Below are positions 17,107-25,845 of a stretch of DNA of 64,000 nucleotides, piece by piece. How positions within the stretch are numbered: the first letter of the stretch is position 1; the number at the start of each line of letters is the position of its first letter. Made by a program: the position numbers and the translations under genes. The DNA is from Mycobacterium paraffinicum (lineage in GTDB: Bacteria > Actinomycetota > Actinomycetes > Mycobacteriales > Mycobacteriaceae). Where the stretch lies: contig NZ_MPNT01000006.1 of NCBI RefSeq assembly GCF_001907675.1, forward strand, positions 62,001 to 126,000, written 5' to 3'. The notes under the pieces are model-generated. The model was not told the DNA's origin. It saw nothing but the letters and a program-made list of their open reading frames with translations, and ran no database searches.

Positions 17107-18339
17107 ATGGAGGCCGTCATTTCCGTCGACAAAGTACTCAGCGGCGTGCGCGTGCTGGAGGTAGCCGCGTGGACCTTCGTACCGTCTGCCGGTGCAGTCC
17201 TTGCGGAATGGGGTGCCGAGGTCATCAAGGTCGAGCCGCGGGAAGGAGGCGACCCGCAGCGTGGCTTGGTCACGATGGGCATCGTCGACGAGGGTGGCGG
17301 CGCCGTCAACTACATGATCGAAATTCCCAATCGGGGCAAGAAGTCCATCGGCGTCGATCTGAGCACTCCCGGCGGCCAAGACGTCGTCCGCAAGCTCGCG
17401 GCCACCTGCGACGTGTTCCTCACCAGCTACCTACCAAGCCGCCGCAAGAAGATGGGCATCGACGTCGACGACATCAGGGCCGCCAACCCCAACATCGTCT
17501 ACGTACGCGGGTCGGGCCACGGCCCGAAGGGGCCCGACGCTGACAAGCCCGGCTATGACGGCGTCTCTTACTGGGCACGCGGCGGCATCGCCACCATGCT
17601 CACCGAGGACGCTGAGGAGTTGGTGCGCTCACGACCCGCCTTCGGCGACCTGCTCGGCGGAATGACGATCGCCGGGGGCATCGCGGCCGCGCTGTATCGA
17701 AAGGCGACCACCGGTGAGGGATCGGTAGTGGATGTCTCCCTTCTCGGGCTTGCGGCTTGGAACCTCAGCCCCGACATCGCCGTGAGCCAGATTCATGGCG
17801 GCGGTGCGGTTCCGAGTTGGCGCCACGCCGACGCGCCCAACCCGTTGGTCGGAACCTACCGCACGAAAGACGATCGCTACGTCCAGCTGATGATGTTGCA
17901 ACTGGACAAGTTCTATGCCGAAGCGATGCGCGCCATCGGCCTACCCGAGCTCGTCGCTGATGCGCGATTTGCCGAGGCGGCAACGCGATTCGCCAACCGA
18001 GCGGAACTCATCTCGCTGATGGACGAAGCGTTTGCCCAGCGGACACTCGCCGAATGGCGTGAGGCGCTCGCAGACCTGTCCGGCGCCTGGGGTGTGGTGC
18101 AGACGCCGGGGGAGGTGTGCCAGGACCCGGCGGTGACCGCGAACGGCTATGTCGCGAAGACCGCGACGATGAGCGGAGCGCCGTACTCGTTGCCCACCAA
18201 CCCCGTCCAATTCGACGAAACGGCCGTTACCCCTTCGGGAGCGCCCGAGCACGGACAGCACACCGAGGAGGTGCTGATGGAAGCGGGTCTGGATTGGGAC
18301 ACCATCGAAGCCTACAAAGAGGCCGGAGCGATTCTGTGA
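17107..18339 (+). CDS. CaiB/BaiF family (class III) CoA-transferase
   Basis: 410 residues from ATG 17107; a TTG at 17065 would add 14 residues and is not needed. The N-terminal VRVLEVAAWTFVPSAGAVLA and AEVIKVEPREGGDP are family signatures. Asp181 in FGDLLGG occupies the position of the catalytic aspartate of formyl-CoA transferase. The enzyme would move CoA between carboxylates, an ATP-free activation. Its stop codon overlaps the GTG of the next gene (P450) by 4 bases, so the two are translationally coupled. Confidence 0.88.
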   Translation: MEAVISVDKVLSGVRVLEVAAWTFVPSAGAVLAEWGAEVIKVEPREGGDPQRGLVTMGIVDEGGGAVNYMIEIPNRGKKSIGVDLSTPGGQDVVRKLAATCDVFLTSYLPSRRKKMGIDVDDIRAANPNIVYVRGSGHGPKGPDADKPGYDGVSYWARGGIATMLTEDAEELVRSRPAFGDLLGGMTIAGGIAAALYRKATTGEGSVVDVSLLGLAAWNLSPDIAVSQIHGGGAVPSWRHADAPNPLVGTYRTKDDRYVQLMMLQLDKFYAEAMRAIGLPELVADARFAEAATRFANRAELISLMDEAFAQRTLAEWREALADLSGAWGVVQTPGEVCQDPAVTANGYVAKTATMSGAPYSLPTNPVQFDETAVTPSGAPEHGQHTEEVLMEAGLDWDTIEAYKEAGAIL

Positions 18340-19574
18340 CTCCTCCTGCGCCACATCAGGTCTCGGAAGGCCATGTCGAATTCGATCCGTTCTCTGAAGA
18401 TTTCTTCAACGGGGCGTACGACACCTTCCGACGCCTGCGCGACAGTGCGCCCGTCTACTACAACCCGAAGTGGGATTTCTGGGCACTGACCCGCTACGAC
18501 GACGTGGCGCCCGCTACCAAGGACCACGAAACCTATTCGTCGGCAAAGGGTGCGACGCTGGATATGGTTCAGGCGCACGACGACGCGATACCAGTGCCCA
18601 AAGTGATCATCTCGATGGATCCGCCCGAACACCAGAAGATGCGCAGGCTGGTGAGCAACGTATTCACGCCGCGCGCCATCGCGGCGTTGGAAGACATGGT
18701 GCGCGAGAAAGTCTACGAACGCGTCGACGCCCTCGACCCGTCGTCGTTCGACGTGGTGGCCGATTTCTCGGCGCTGTTCCCGAATGAGGTCATCACCACC
18801 ATGCTCGGGGTGCCCAAGCAGGACCGCGACCAGATCCGCATTTGGCTGGATCTGCTCCTTGAACGCCACCCCGGTGGGATCGCCACCACCGCCGCAGGCC
18901 GGGAAGCCTCGATGAAAACCGGGCTCTACTATTACGACCTGGTGCAGCAGCGCCGCGCCGAACCTCGTGACGACATGATCAGCCGGCTCATCGAGACCGA
19001 GGTCGAGCGGGACGGGAAGGTGGAGAAGCTCACCGACGTCGACATCACCGGATTCGCGACCATGCTTGGGGGAGCGGGCGCCGAGACGGTGACGAAGCTC
19101 GTCGGCAACGCCATGGTTGCCTTCGCCGACTTTCCCGATCAGTGGCAGAAGTTGCAGAAGGACCGCAGTAAGGTGCCCGCCGCCATAGAAGAATTGTTGC
19201 GCTATGAGGCGCCCTCGCAGTACCAGGTACGCACCGCTACCCGCGATGTGACCTTGCACGGCAACACCATTCCCGCAGGGAGCGCAGTCCTGCTTGTCAC
19301 GGGCTCGGCGACCCGCGACGAACGGATGTTCCCCGATCCCGACCGGCTGGACATCGACCGGGAGCGCAGAATGGGCTTCAACCTCGCCTTCGGGTATGGC
19401 GTGCACAGTTGTTTGGGGGCGGCGCTGGCAAGGATGGAGAGCCGCATCGCGCTCGAGGCGCTGCTCGATCTCCTCCCTGACTACGAAGTCGACCGCAGCG
19501 GACTGCGGCGGGTGGCGATGGCCAATGTTTGTGGGTGGTCCAATGTGCCGGTGCGCAGGAAGGAAGAAGCATGA
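18336..19574 (+). CDS. Cytochrome P450
   Basis: 412 residues from GTG 18336, overlapping the preceding stop. The I-helix AGAETVTK, the K-helix EELLRYE and the haem loop FGYGVHSCLG with Cys359 are present. It is a soluble bacterial P450 needing an external ferredoxin and reductase, neither of which is in the window. It is coupled to the CoA-transferase upstream and the NTF2-like gene downstream (4-base overlaps at both ends), so the three products probably act on one metabolite. Confidence 0.93.
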   Translation: MTPPAPHQVSEGHVEFDPFSEDFFNGAYDTFRRLRDSAPVYYNPKWDFWALTRYDDVAPATKDHETYSSAKGATLDMVQAHDDAIPVPKVIISMDPPEHQKMRRLVSNVFTPRAIAALEDMVREKVYERVDALDPSSFDVVADFSALFPNEVITTMLGVPKQDRDQIRIWLDLLLERHPGGIATTAAGREASMKTGLYYYDLVQQRRAEPRDDMISRLIETEVERDGKVEKLTDVDITGFATMLGGAGAETVTKLVGNAMVAFADFPDQWQKLQKDRSKVPAAIEELLRYEAPSQYQVRTATRDVTLHGNTIPAGSAVLLVTGSATRDERMFPDPDRLDIDRERRMGFNLAFGYGVHSCLGAALARMESRIALEALLDLLPDYEVDRSGLRRVAMANVCGWSNVPVRRKEEA

Positions 19575-20119
19575 CCTCAGATCGAATTGCCTTGCACCGC
19601 AGGCTGGCCCACGCAAAATGGGAGACATACGCTAGGGCCCCGGAGACGAAAAAGATCACTTACGGTGATGAGTGGATCTACGCGCCAGACGCCGTAATGA
19701 TGTGCCCCCTTTTCAATGGCGGCGCCGATCATGTGATGGCCGACCTCGCCTCCGAAGAGGTTCTCGCGGCCATGCAACACTACGCACCCGACGGCGACAT
19801 GCTTACCTGCGAATTCCGCATGTGGTGGAAGCACATGCCCGACTTTCGAATCGTTACCCCGTTCGACTGCAGGCCTGCCGACTGGGGGTTTGCGGTGCGC
19901 GACACCTATGCGGGAACGCTGGCCGACGGGACTGTGCTCAAGCTTCACGAATGGGATTACGTCTGGACTGACGAGGACGGTCATATCAACCGTTGGGAGT
20001 GGTTCGTCGATTCACGGGAGTGGTATCCCTGCCTCGATCTCATCGGCCTCGATCGCGACAGCCTGACGTATCAGGCCTACACCGTGAACTTCCTGCGTGA
20101 AGGCAGCATTGCAGGCTGA
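19571..20119 (+). CDS. NTF2-like hypothetical protein coupled to a P450
   Basis: 182 residues from ATG 19571 (AGGAAGAAG upstream; ATGA overlap with the P450 stop). It starts MTSDRIALHRRLAHAKWETY and is rich in Trp/Tyr/Asp, with WDYVWTDEDGHINRWEWFVD in the second half; the pattern of strands suggests an NTF2/SnoaL-like fold. Function unknown. The N-terminus is clearly related to the broken gene at 21358-21549, showing this is a family duplicated in the region. Confidence 0.68.
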   Translation: MTSDRIALHRRLAHAKWETYARAPETKKITYGDEWIYAPDAVMMCPLFNGGADHVMADLASEEVLAAMQHYAPDGDMLTCEFRMWWKHMPDFRIVTPFDCRPADWGFAVRDTYAGTLADGTVLKLHEWDYVWTDEDGHINRWEWFVDSREWYPCLDLIGLDRDSLTYQAYTVNFLREGSIAG

Positions 20120-20207
20120 GGTCTGGCGCTTTGACCGGCTGTCCATAATTGATCCGTTCGCCAATGGGCGCGCGTCGGCGTGTCTGTTGTGGTCCTCGGC
20201 CGCGCCA

Positions 20208-21332
20208 TTAGCGGGTAACGGTGTAAGGGAGAGATCTAGTTCGTGATTGCCTGCTCACAGCTGCTGGACCCGCCAAGGGAGAGCCAAGCACGCCAGGTGC
20301 CGCGTCTACGACCTCGGGTATGGAGTTGACCGCCGCCAGCGCTGTCACCGCGACACCCGGATTGACCCGATCCGAGGGCGATTGCTCGAAGTACAGCTCC
20401 AAGGACATACTGGGCCGTCCCTCGACCCGGATGACCATGCCGCCTTGGTTTTCCCTCGACGGCCGCGGCCAACGATGCGGCCAGGGTGTGGAACTCACCG
20501 TCGCGAAATACTGCACCGCGACCACTGACCGCCCATCGATGACGCCGGCCAGCTGCCAGCGGTGTGCGCAAATCGTCCCTTCAGCAATAGTGCCGAGGGC
20601 GGTCTGCAGATCCGTTGGCGCGAGTAGTGTTTCCCAATCCAGTTCCACTCCATCGAGTTCCAGGCCGAGGATGTCGGCGACGTAGCGCACCACGGTCTCC
20701 CAGTCGTGGGTGACCTTGCCCGATGCGATTCGGGCGGGCACGTGCCCGTTCGGCTTTCCAAAACCCATGGATTCGTGCAGGACTTCCCAGATGGGATAGG
20801 ACTTGTCCAGGTCGAGCGCGTATTCGTCCATCCGGTAGGAATCGACGCTTCCGGCGCCGGCAAGCAGGGCAGTAGGGATGTTGAGACTAATGAAGCCCGG
20901 CTCCGCGCCGGTGGCGTAGAAGGTCGAATTGCCCTTCGCCGCTCCGGCTTCGACGGCCGCGCGCCACTCCGGTGGTGCTGCAGGCGGGTAGACCATTGGG
21001 ATCGTCGAGATCGTCACGACGTTGATCCCCGCCTCGAGGTAGGTGACGATGTCGGCGATCGCGTCGTTCTCGCGCCGGACGGCGGTGGCGCAGTAGGTGA
21101 CACAGTCGGGCCGCAGAGCCAGCACCGCGTCGAGGTCGTCGGTTGCCGATATACCAACCTCCGGTTCGCCACAAAGGCTTCCCGCATCGACTCCGGCTTT
21201 CTCGGGCGTGGACACTTTGACTCCGACGAGTTCCAGTGCAGGATCACCGAGGATTGCCCGGAGTGCCTCCTTGCCGGTCAGTCCCGTGCCTACGTGAACA
21301 ACCCGGTACTTTCTGGATTCCTCAGTCACCAT
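20208..21332 (-). CDS. DapB-like NAD(P)-binding oxidoreductase
   Basis: 374 residues from ATG 21332 with TAGGAG about 9 bases upstream. The nucleotide-binding turn reads VVHVGTGLTGKEALR, followed by LVGVKVSTPEKAGVDAGSLC and, late, ALAAVNSIPEVVDAAPG. It is the longest of the six family members here, with about 25 extra C-terminal residues after PGVLGSP. It is the last gene of the alcohol dehydrogenase operon (24815 down to 20208), just after a broken NTF2-like gene. Confidence 0.82.
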   Translation of the reverse strand: MVTEESRKYRVVHVGTGLTGKEALRAILGDPALELVGVKVSTPEKAGVDAGSLCGEPEVGISATDDLDAVLALRPDCVTYCATAVRRENDAIADIVTYLEAGINVVTISTIPMVYPPAAPPEWRAAVEAGAAKGNSTFYATGAEPGFISLNIPTALLAGAGSVDSYRMDEYALDLDKSYPIWEVLHESMGFGKPNGHVPARIASGKVTHDWETVVRYVADILGLELDGVELDWETLLAPTDLQTALGTIAEGTICAHRWQLAGVIDGRSVVAVQYFATVSSTPWPHRWPRPSRENQGGMVIRVEGRPSMSLELYFEQSPSDRVNPGVAVTALAAVNSIPEVVDAAPGVLGSPLAGPAAVSRQSRTRSLPYTVTR

Positions 21333-21357
21333 CGCTCAATCTCCTATCTGCGTTTTC

Positions 21358-21549
21358 CTAAGGGCGCCGAACCGCGGCTGCCCTAACCCAAGTCTGATCC
21401 TGTGCCGCATTGCGGTAGTGGGCATCAGCGCAGCCGGACGGCGCTGGTGCTGGTGCTCGAAGGTCACGATGCGTGGCCGGAGGTGTTGCATAGCCCTCCC
21501 ACTTCGCGAAGGCACTCCGCTCGTGAAGCGCCACCCGGTCAAGGGTCAT
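21358..21549 (-). pseudogene. Truncated remnant of an NTF2-like gene
   Basis: A 63-codon reading frame starting ATG 21549 with AAAGGA upstream. Its first 26 residues, beginning MTLDRVALHERSAFAKWEGY, align with the NTF2-like protein at 19571 (beginning MTSDRIALHRRLAHAKWETY) at most positions. After that the similarity ends and the frame stops. Only about 200 bases remain before the next gene, whereas the intact relative needs about 550. The 3' part appears to have been deleted. None of the three forward frames of this strand restores the missing part. Confidence 0.6.
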
Positions 21550-21565
21550 CTCATGTCCTTTCCGA

Positions 21566-22519
21566 CTACTGCAGCTGGGCGAATCTCTTCAAGTAGGGCC
21601 ATGCGATCGCGGGCGGTATCCCGCCGCATAGGGGCGAGATGTTGAACATTTCACCGGCCGCGACGCGCTCCCGCGCTTCGTCGACCGAGAGGATCACATG
21701 TGACGACGTATTGCGGAGCTCGTCGACGGTCGTGGCGGTGCTGATGCTGGCGGACACGGCGTTGTCGGGATTCCACTGCGAGTACGCCATCGCGTCGTGC
21801 AGGAGGTACCTGCCGATCTCGTCCCACGCCGCGTCGACGTCGTCGGCGACGAAGCAGTTGGTCGCCGCGTCGCGCTCGGGGATGAGGACGAAGCCGGGCT
21901 CGAACCCGTGGTCGCGGCACGCATTTTCGTACGCTTCCCGCATTCCGGGCACTCCGCCGTTGGCGAGCAACCCGAGACCGTTGCGGCCGGCACGCCGCGC
22001 GGCCGCCAGGCTGGCGCCGCCCCAGCTCATCATGGGGCCTTCCGGCGTGCGCGGTCGTGGGGTGACTTTCATTCGCCTGCCGTCGTGTTCGATCTCTTCG
22101 CCGGCAAGGAGGCGGCGTAGCACGCCGAGCTTCTCGTCCGCCAGCTTGCCGCGGTCGGACATGGAGAGCCCGAAGTGAGCGTATTCCTCAGTGCGATAGC
22201 CGATTCCGAATACATAGGTGGCTCTTCCCGCGCTGATGTGATCCAGCACGGCGATGTCCTCGGCCAGCCGCGCCGGGTCGTAGAAGGGCAGCAGAATCGT
22301 CAGATTCAGCATCAGCTGCTTGGTGCGAGCGGCTATGGCCGCGCCGAGCAGCAACGGCGACGGCAGGTAACCGTCGTCTGCGCAGTGGTGTTCGCACAGT
22401 ACGACGGCGATACAGCCATGCTGCTCGGCCCATGCCGACATCTCACTGGCCGCGGCGTATAACTCGGTGGCCGGCGCTCCGATGGAGGGCGCTCGCATGT
22501 CGAAGCGAAGGGTGAACAT
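21566..22519 (-). CDS. LLM-class (luciferase-like) flavin/F420-dependent oxidoreductase
   Basis: 317 residues, TIM-barrel luciferase-like family. Visible signatures are VVLCEHHCADDGYLPSP near the N-terminus, LLPFYDPARLAEDIAVLDHI, GRATYVFGIGYRTEEY and a C-terminal MFNISPLCGGIPP stretch. Such enzymes use reduced FMN or F420 to oxygenate or reduce a substrate; in mycobacteria F420 is common. It starts at ATG 22519, 9 bases after the SDR stop, and belongs to the alcohol dehydrogenase operon. Confidence 0.85.
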   Translation of the reverse strand: MFTLRFDMRAPSIGAPATELYAAASEMSAWAEQHGCIAVVLCEHHCADDGYLPSPLLLGAAIAARTKQLMLNLTILLPFYDPARLAEDIAVLDHISAGRATYVFGIGYRTEEYAHFGLSMSDRGKLADEKLGVLRRLLAGEEIEHDGRRMKVTPRPRTPEGPMMSWGGASLAAARRAGRNGLGLLANGGVPGMREAYENACRDHGFEPGFVLIPERDAATNCFVADDVDAAWDEIGRYLLHDAMAYSQWNPDNAVSASISTATTVDELRNTSSHVILSVDEARERVAAGEMFNISPLCGGIPPAIAWPYLKRFAQLQ

Positions 22520-22527
22520 AGCCCTGT

Positions 22528-23361
22528 CTAACCCCGCTGCCGTGCGTCGGAACCCATGACGTCGGCACTTGCCTGCATGATCAGCCGAACCACTTGGTTG
22601 CGTGTCATGGACTTGAAGAGTTCAGAGGCCATCCGGACGTCGTCGCCCGTGGCGATGGTCGGTCCGTTGCCGAGGTTGGCGAACGCCTCATCCACCACGC
22701 TCGCCGCGGTGACCGCACCGTGGGGAATCTCGTCGACAGACTTGAGTCGGCCGCGCTCGAACTCCAGTTGCCGCAGCGCCGGTGTGTCGGTCATGCCGAG
22801 GACCAGACCGAGTACGTCGATGCCCTTGTCGTGCAACTCCGCCCACAGGCCCTCGGTGAAAACCATGTCGAAGGCCTTGGTTCCTCCGTATGCCACCATG
22901 TTTCGGCCGCCGGCCAGCGCAGCACCGGAAGTAAAGTTCACGATGCCCCCGTTTCCTCGCTCAACCATGAGGCCCGCGAAGTGGTGACACAACCGCATCA
23001 GCACCAGGCAGTTGCGCTGCAGCAGGGCCTCGGCCGCCGATACCGGATTGGCAAGAAAGGGTTGATAATTCGGATCCCCGCCGGCGCAGTACACCAGCAT
23101 GCCGACCTCGAGGTCTGCGGTGGCGTCGATAATGGACTGCGAAGCGTCGGCCTCGGTGAGATCGAGGGCGACCGTCCGAGTTTCGGCACCGGTGCGCTCG
23201 TGGATCGCCTCGGCCACCGTGTCGAGAAGGTGCTGGCGACGAGCGACGAGCACAACGTTCACTCCTTCCTGCGCCAACCGCTCGGCGAACAGCGCGCCGC
23301 ATCCGTCGGACGCGCCGACGATCAGCGCCCACGGTCCGTACTTCTGCGCGATGTCACCCAT
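22528..23361 (-). CDS. Short-chain dehydrogenase/reductase (SDR)
   Basis: 277 residues from ATG 23361, overlapping the preceding gene's stop by several bases. VGASDGCG is the cofactor loop, YCAGGDPN replaces the usual NNAG, and YGGTK provides the catalytic Tyr and Lys with an upstream Ser in FTSGAAL. After LVLGMTDTPALR the C-terminal third is atypical and lacks the DGG motif, as in SDRs acting on long-chain or steroid-like substrates. It is part of the operon with the alcohol dehydrogenase, NTF2-like and LLM genes. Confidence 0.83.
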   Translation of the reverse strand: MGDIAQKYGPWALIVGASDGCGALFAERLAQEGVNVVLVARRQHLLDTVAEAIHERTGAETRTVALDLTEADASQSIIDATADLEVGMLVYCAGGDPNYQPFLANPVSAAEALLQRNCLVLMRLCHHFAGLMVERGNGGIVNFTSGAALAGGRNMVAYGGTKAFDMVFTEGLWAELHDKGIDVLGLVLGMTDTPALRQLEFERGRLKSVDEIPHGAVTAASVVDEAFANLGNGPTIATGDDVRMASELFKSMTRNQVVRLIMQASADVMGSDARQRG

Positions 23362-23760
23362 GGGCGCCCGCCACTGCAGCGAGCCGAACCGAGGTGTAGG
23401 TGCGGCGGTCGATCCGCCAACCGTCCGGTGCGCGTACGGCATGGTCGTCGTAGTAACCGACGGGGTTCGCGCCCGAGCCGTCCTCCATCAGGATCAGCGC
23501 GTCGACGTAGGTGCGGATCGTCGCGGTGTCCCCGTCTACTGCTATGGCCTGGTTGGTCATTCGATGGATCGTGTGCGCCGCGCCGACGTGGGCTGCCTCC
23601 ATAAACGCTGCAACCTCTGCGCTACCGGTCCACTGGCCGACCACACCTAGTCGACGCGCGCATCCTCGGTGAACACTGTCGTAAGAAGCGAGTATTGCCG
23701 GCTGTCGATCGCGGTTGCGTACCGGACCGTGAGGTCGAAAACGTCGTCGCGGTCCGACAT
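23354..23760 (-). pseudogene. NTF2/SnoaL-like gene with a one-base frameshift
   Basis: ATG 23760 overlaps the alcohol dehydrogenase stop (TGATG). It opens MSDRDDVFDLTVRYATAIDS, a standard SnoaL-like N-terminus, but meets a stop at 23647-23649 after 37 codons (TEDARVD). In the next frame the protein continues at once with GVVGQWTGSAEVAAF and runs to a proper end (RTYTSVRLAAVAGAHG). Adding back one base after TA gives an intact protein of about 135 residues, normal for the family. This is either a recent inactivation or a sequencing error; an alternative start at 23770 in the second frame would give a nonsense N-terminus. Confidence 0.72.
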
Positions 23761-24815
23761 CAGAGGTCACCGTTCGGGTGGATCACGACGCGGGGCGGCC
23801 CTTCGGACCGCCGCGCCGCCTCCAGTGCGGCGGGCACCTCGTCCAGACCGATGATCTTGCCGACGCTGGGCAGTGGGTCCAGCTTTCCCTCGACGACCGC
23901 GTCCAGCACGCCGTACCAGTCCTGCGGCAGCGGCCCTCCGCCGAACTGCAGAGTGAGGCCGTTTCGCGTGGCTGCGGTGATGTCGAGGGTGTCGCCGGTG
24001 TACCAGCCGCCCGCGCAGTAGATGCGTGATGAGAATTCCGCCTCCGCGACAATACTGTCGATGAGACCCGCAGCGCCAACGCATTCGAACACCACGGCGG
24101 AGCCGGCCAGGTGGCGTTCGGCGCGCAACTTGCGGAAGACGTCGAACACCGACTGCCGTGCCGGATCGACGAGAACGTGCGCGCCGAACCCGGAGTGGGC
24201 CAGTTCACGGCGGTCGGCGCTGAAGTCGGACACGATGATCGGGTCAATCCCGCGCGCGCTGAGCGCAGCGACCGCTGACAGCCCGATGGCACCCGCGCCG
24301 ACGACGATCGGGATCTCGCCGGGCTGCAAATTCGAGGCGCGGACATAAAACTCGCCGACCGCGAAGGCGTCGACCACGGCGACCGCATCGCTGGACACCG
24401 CACCCGCTACCACCCTCGCCGTTGCCTCGGGTACCACGAGTAACTCTCCGAAACTGCCCAGCGCCTCGGGGTGTTGTCCGATGATGCGTAAACCGCCGGC
24501 CCCGCCGTCGACCAACCGGATAGGCATCGACGTCACCCTGGCCCCGATCGGGAAGGCATCGCCGCATCCAGGGCCATGGCCGATCACTTCGCCCACGAAC
24601 TCGTGCCCCAAGACGATGTCTCGGTCAGGGTCGTAGAGCGACTGACCCGTCGGATCGTCGATCGCCAACTCCGGATGGTCCATGTAGTGCACATCGGACG
24701 CACAGATCGCGGTGCTGAGGGTCTTGAGCAGCAACTCGCCCTGCCCGGGAACGGGATCGGCCGTCTCGCGAACCGTAAGTTTCCCGCCTCGCAGCACTAC
24801 GGCACGCACCGGCAC
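23760..24815 (-). CDS. Zinc-dependent medium-chain alcohol dehydrogenase
   Basis: 351 residues from GTG 24815. The N-terminal catalytic domain has ICASDVHYMDHPEL with the first catalytic-zinc cysteine and GHEFVGEVIGHGPG with the His-Glu pair. The four-cysteine structural-zinc loop of typical alcohol dehydrogenases is missing (PIRLVDGGAGG in its place). The Rossmann domain has VVGAGAIGLSAV. It would oxidise an alcohol to an aldehyde or ketone with NAD(P). First gene of an operon running down to the DapB-like gene at 20208 and divergent from an IclR regulator. Confidence 0.88.
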   Translation of the reverse strand: MPVRAVVLRGGKLTVRETADPVPGQGELLLKTLSTAICASDVHYMDHPELAIDDPTGQSLYDPDRDIVLGHEFVGEVIGHGPGCGDAFPIGARVTSMPIRLVDGGAGGLRIIGQHPEALGSFGELLVVPEATARVVAGAVSSDAVAVVDAFAVGEFYVRASNLQPGEIPIVVGAGAIGLSAVAALSARGIDPIIVSDFSADRRELAHSGFGAHVLVDPARQSVFDVFRKLRAERHLAGSAVVFECVGAAGLIDSIVAEAEFSSRIYCAGGWYTGDTLDITAATRNGLTLQFGGGPLPQDWYGVLDAVVEGKLDPLPSVGKIIGLDEVPAALEAARRSEGPPRVVIHPNGDL

Positions 24816-24833
24816 TCACATCCCATGCAATAA

Positions 24834-24849
24834 TCTCTATTATTAGAGA
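24834..24849. promoter_or_regulatory. Inverted repeat in the ADH/IclR divergent promoter
   Basis: TCTCTATTATTAGAGA: perfect 6-bp arms around 4 bases, AT-rich against its surroundings, between the divergent alcohol dehydrogenase and iclR-type genes. It is arranged in the opposite sense to the GAGAAT-type repeat and is the likely site of the neighbouring IclR protein. Confidence 0.5.
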
Positions 24850-24903
24850 ATCATTTATCTGGATACTGAGTCGACCGTAGGATGCGGCGCGAGGGGAGTC
24901 AAG

Positions 24904-25809
24904 ATGCGCGGAGTCACTTCAGCACCGGCCGAGCGCGTCCTCGATGTCGTTGAATTGCTCAGCAGGCCGGCAGGTGGCGGGCACCGCTTTTCCGACGTCG
25001 CTCGCGAACTCGGCCTCTCTCAGGGCACGGCGCACTCCATACTCAAGACCCTGTGCGACCGCGGTTGGGCGACCCGGGATCCCGTTTCCAAGAAGTTCGA
25101 CCTTGGCCCCACTGTGGCCCTCATCGCGGAGAGGCTGGAAGCCGCGCGCCCATTTCTGACTGTCGCTCGCGACGCCATCCGCCGTCTCGCTGAGGCAACC
25201 GGTGCGCCGGCCTCGGTAGTCGAACGCACCGGAGATGAACTGGTGATTACCGCGTTCGAAACTCCCGAGGGGTCTACCAAACCGGTCGCCTCCCTCGAGC
25301 GCATCCCCTATGCGCCGCCGTTCGGGATCGCCTGCGCCGCTTGGGATACCCCAAGCGAACAGGACTCCTGGATTCAGCGCGGTACGGCCGGCGACACCTC
25401 GCTGGTGGAACGTCTTCACACGGTGTTGGCTCAGACGCGCGACCGCGGTTATGACGTCGATTGGATGACTCCCGCGCTGGCGCAGGCGGCTCATGCGATC
25501 GAAACGTTGTCTACCGAGACGGTGCCCCACAATCTGCGCTCCGTCGTCGACCAACTGCGCGTCGAATTCATCTCGGCGAACCTGCTATCCGGCGACAGCG
25601 CACGCGATGCGCTCCCGGTTGCCACAATCTCCGCGCCTGTCTTGGACGAGAGGGGGCATGTGCGATTCATCCTTGGGTTCCACCCACTACGCGCCATGAC
25701 GATGAGCGAAATCCATGCTGCCGCGAAACCTCTGCTGCGCGAGATCGACCGAGTGGCAGGCCACGCAGTGCCATCCATCGACGGGGCCCGCGCCAAGGCG
25801 GGATCCTAG
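24904..25809 (+). CDS. IclR-family transcriptional regulator
   Basis: 301 residues from ATG 24904 (GGGGAG upstream). The N-terminal winged helix-turn-helix is visible as AERVLDVVELLSRPAGGGHRFSDVARELGLSQGTAHSIL. The C-terminal effector-binding domain follows, with TGAPASVVERTGDELVI and a late VLDERGHVRFILGF. It is larger than the usual 240-270 residues. It is divergent from the alcohol dehydrogenase operon with an inverted repeat in the 88-bp gap, so it probably controls that operon in response to a small carboxylate-like effector. Confidence 0.88.
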   Translation: MRGVTSAPAERVLDVVELLSRPAGGGHRFSDVARELGLSQGTAHSILKTLCDRGWATRDPVSKKFDLGPTVALIAERLEAARPFLTVARDAIRRLAEATGAPASVVERTGDELVITAFETPEGSTKPVASLERIPYAPPFGIACAAWDTPSEQDSWIQRGTAGDTSLVERLHTVLAQTRDRGYDVDWMTPALAQAAHAIETLSTETVPHNLRSVVDQLRVEFISANLLSGDSARDALPVATISAPVLDERGHVRFILGFHPLRAMTMSEIHAAAKPLLREIDRVAGHAVPSIDGARAKAGS

Positions 25810-25845
25810 CCGGCGAACATGGCGACGGCTCAGGGTAAGTCGTCG

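Noticed and set aside
20120..20207. Terminator between the convergent NTF2-like and DapB-like genes
   Set aside because: Possible arms AATGGGCGCG and CGCGCCATT leave a long loop and one unpaired base, too weak to call.
24846..24861. GAGAATCATTTATCTG as another copy of the common operator
   Set aside because: Only the left arm matches; the right arm fails at most positions, and a better palindrome (24834-24849) explains the same bases.
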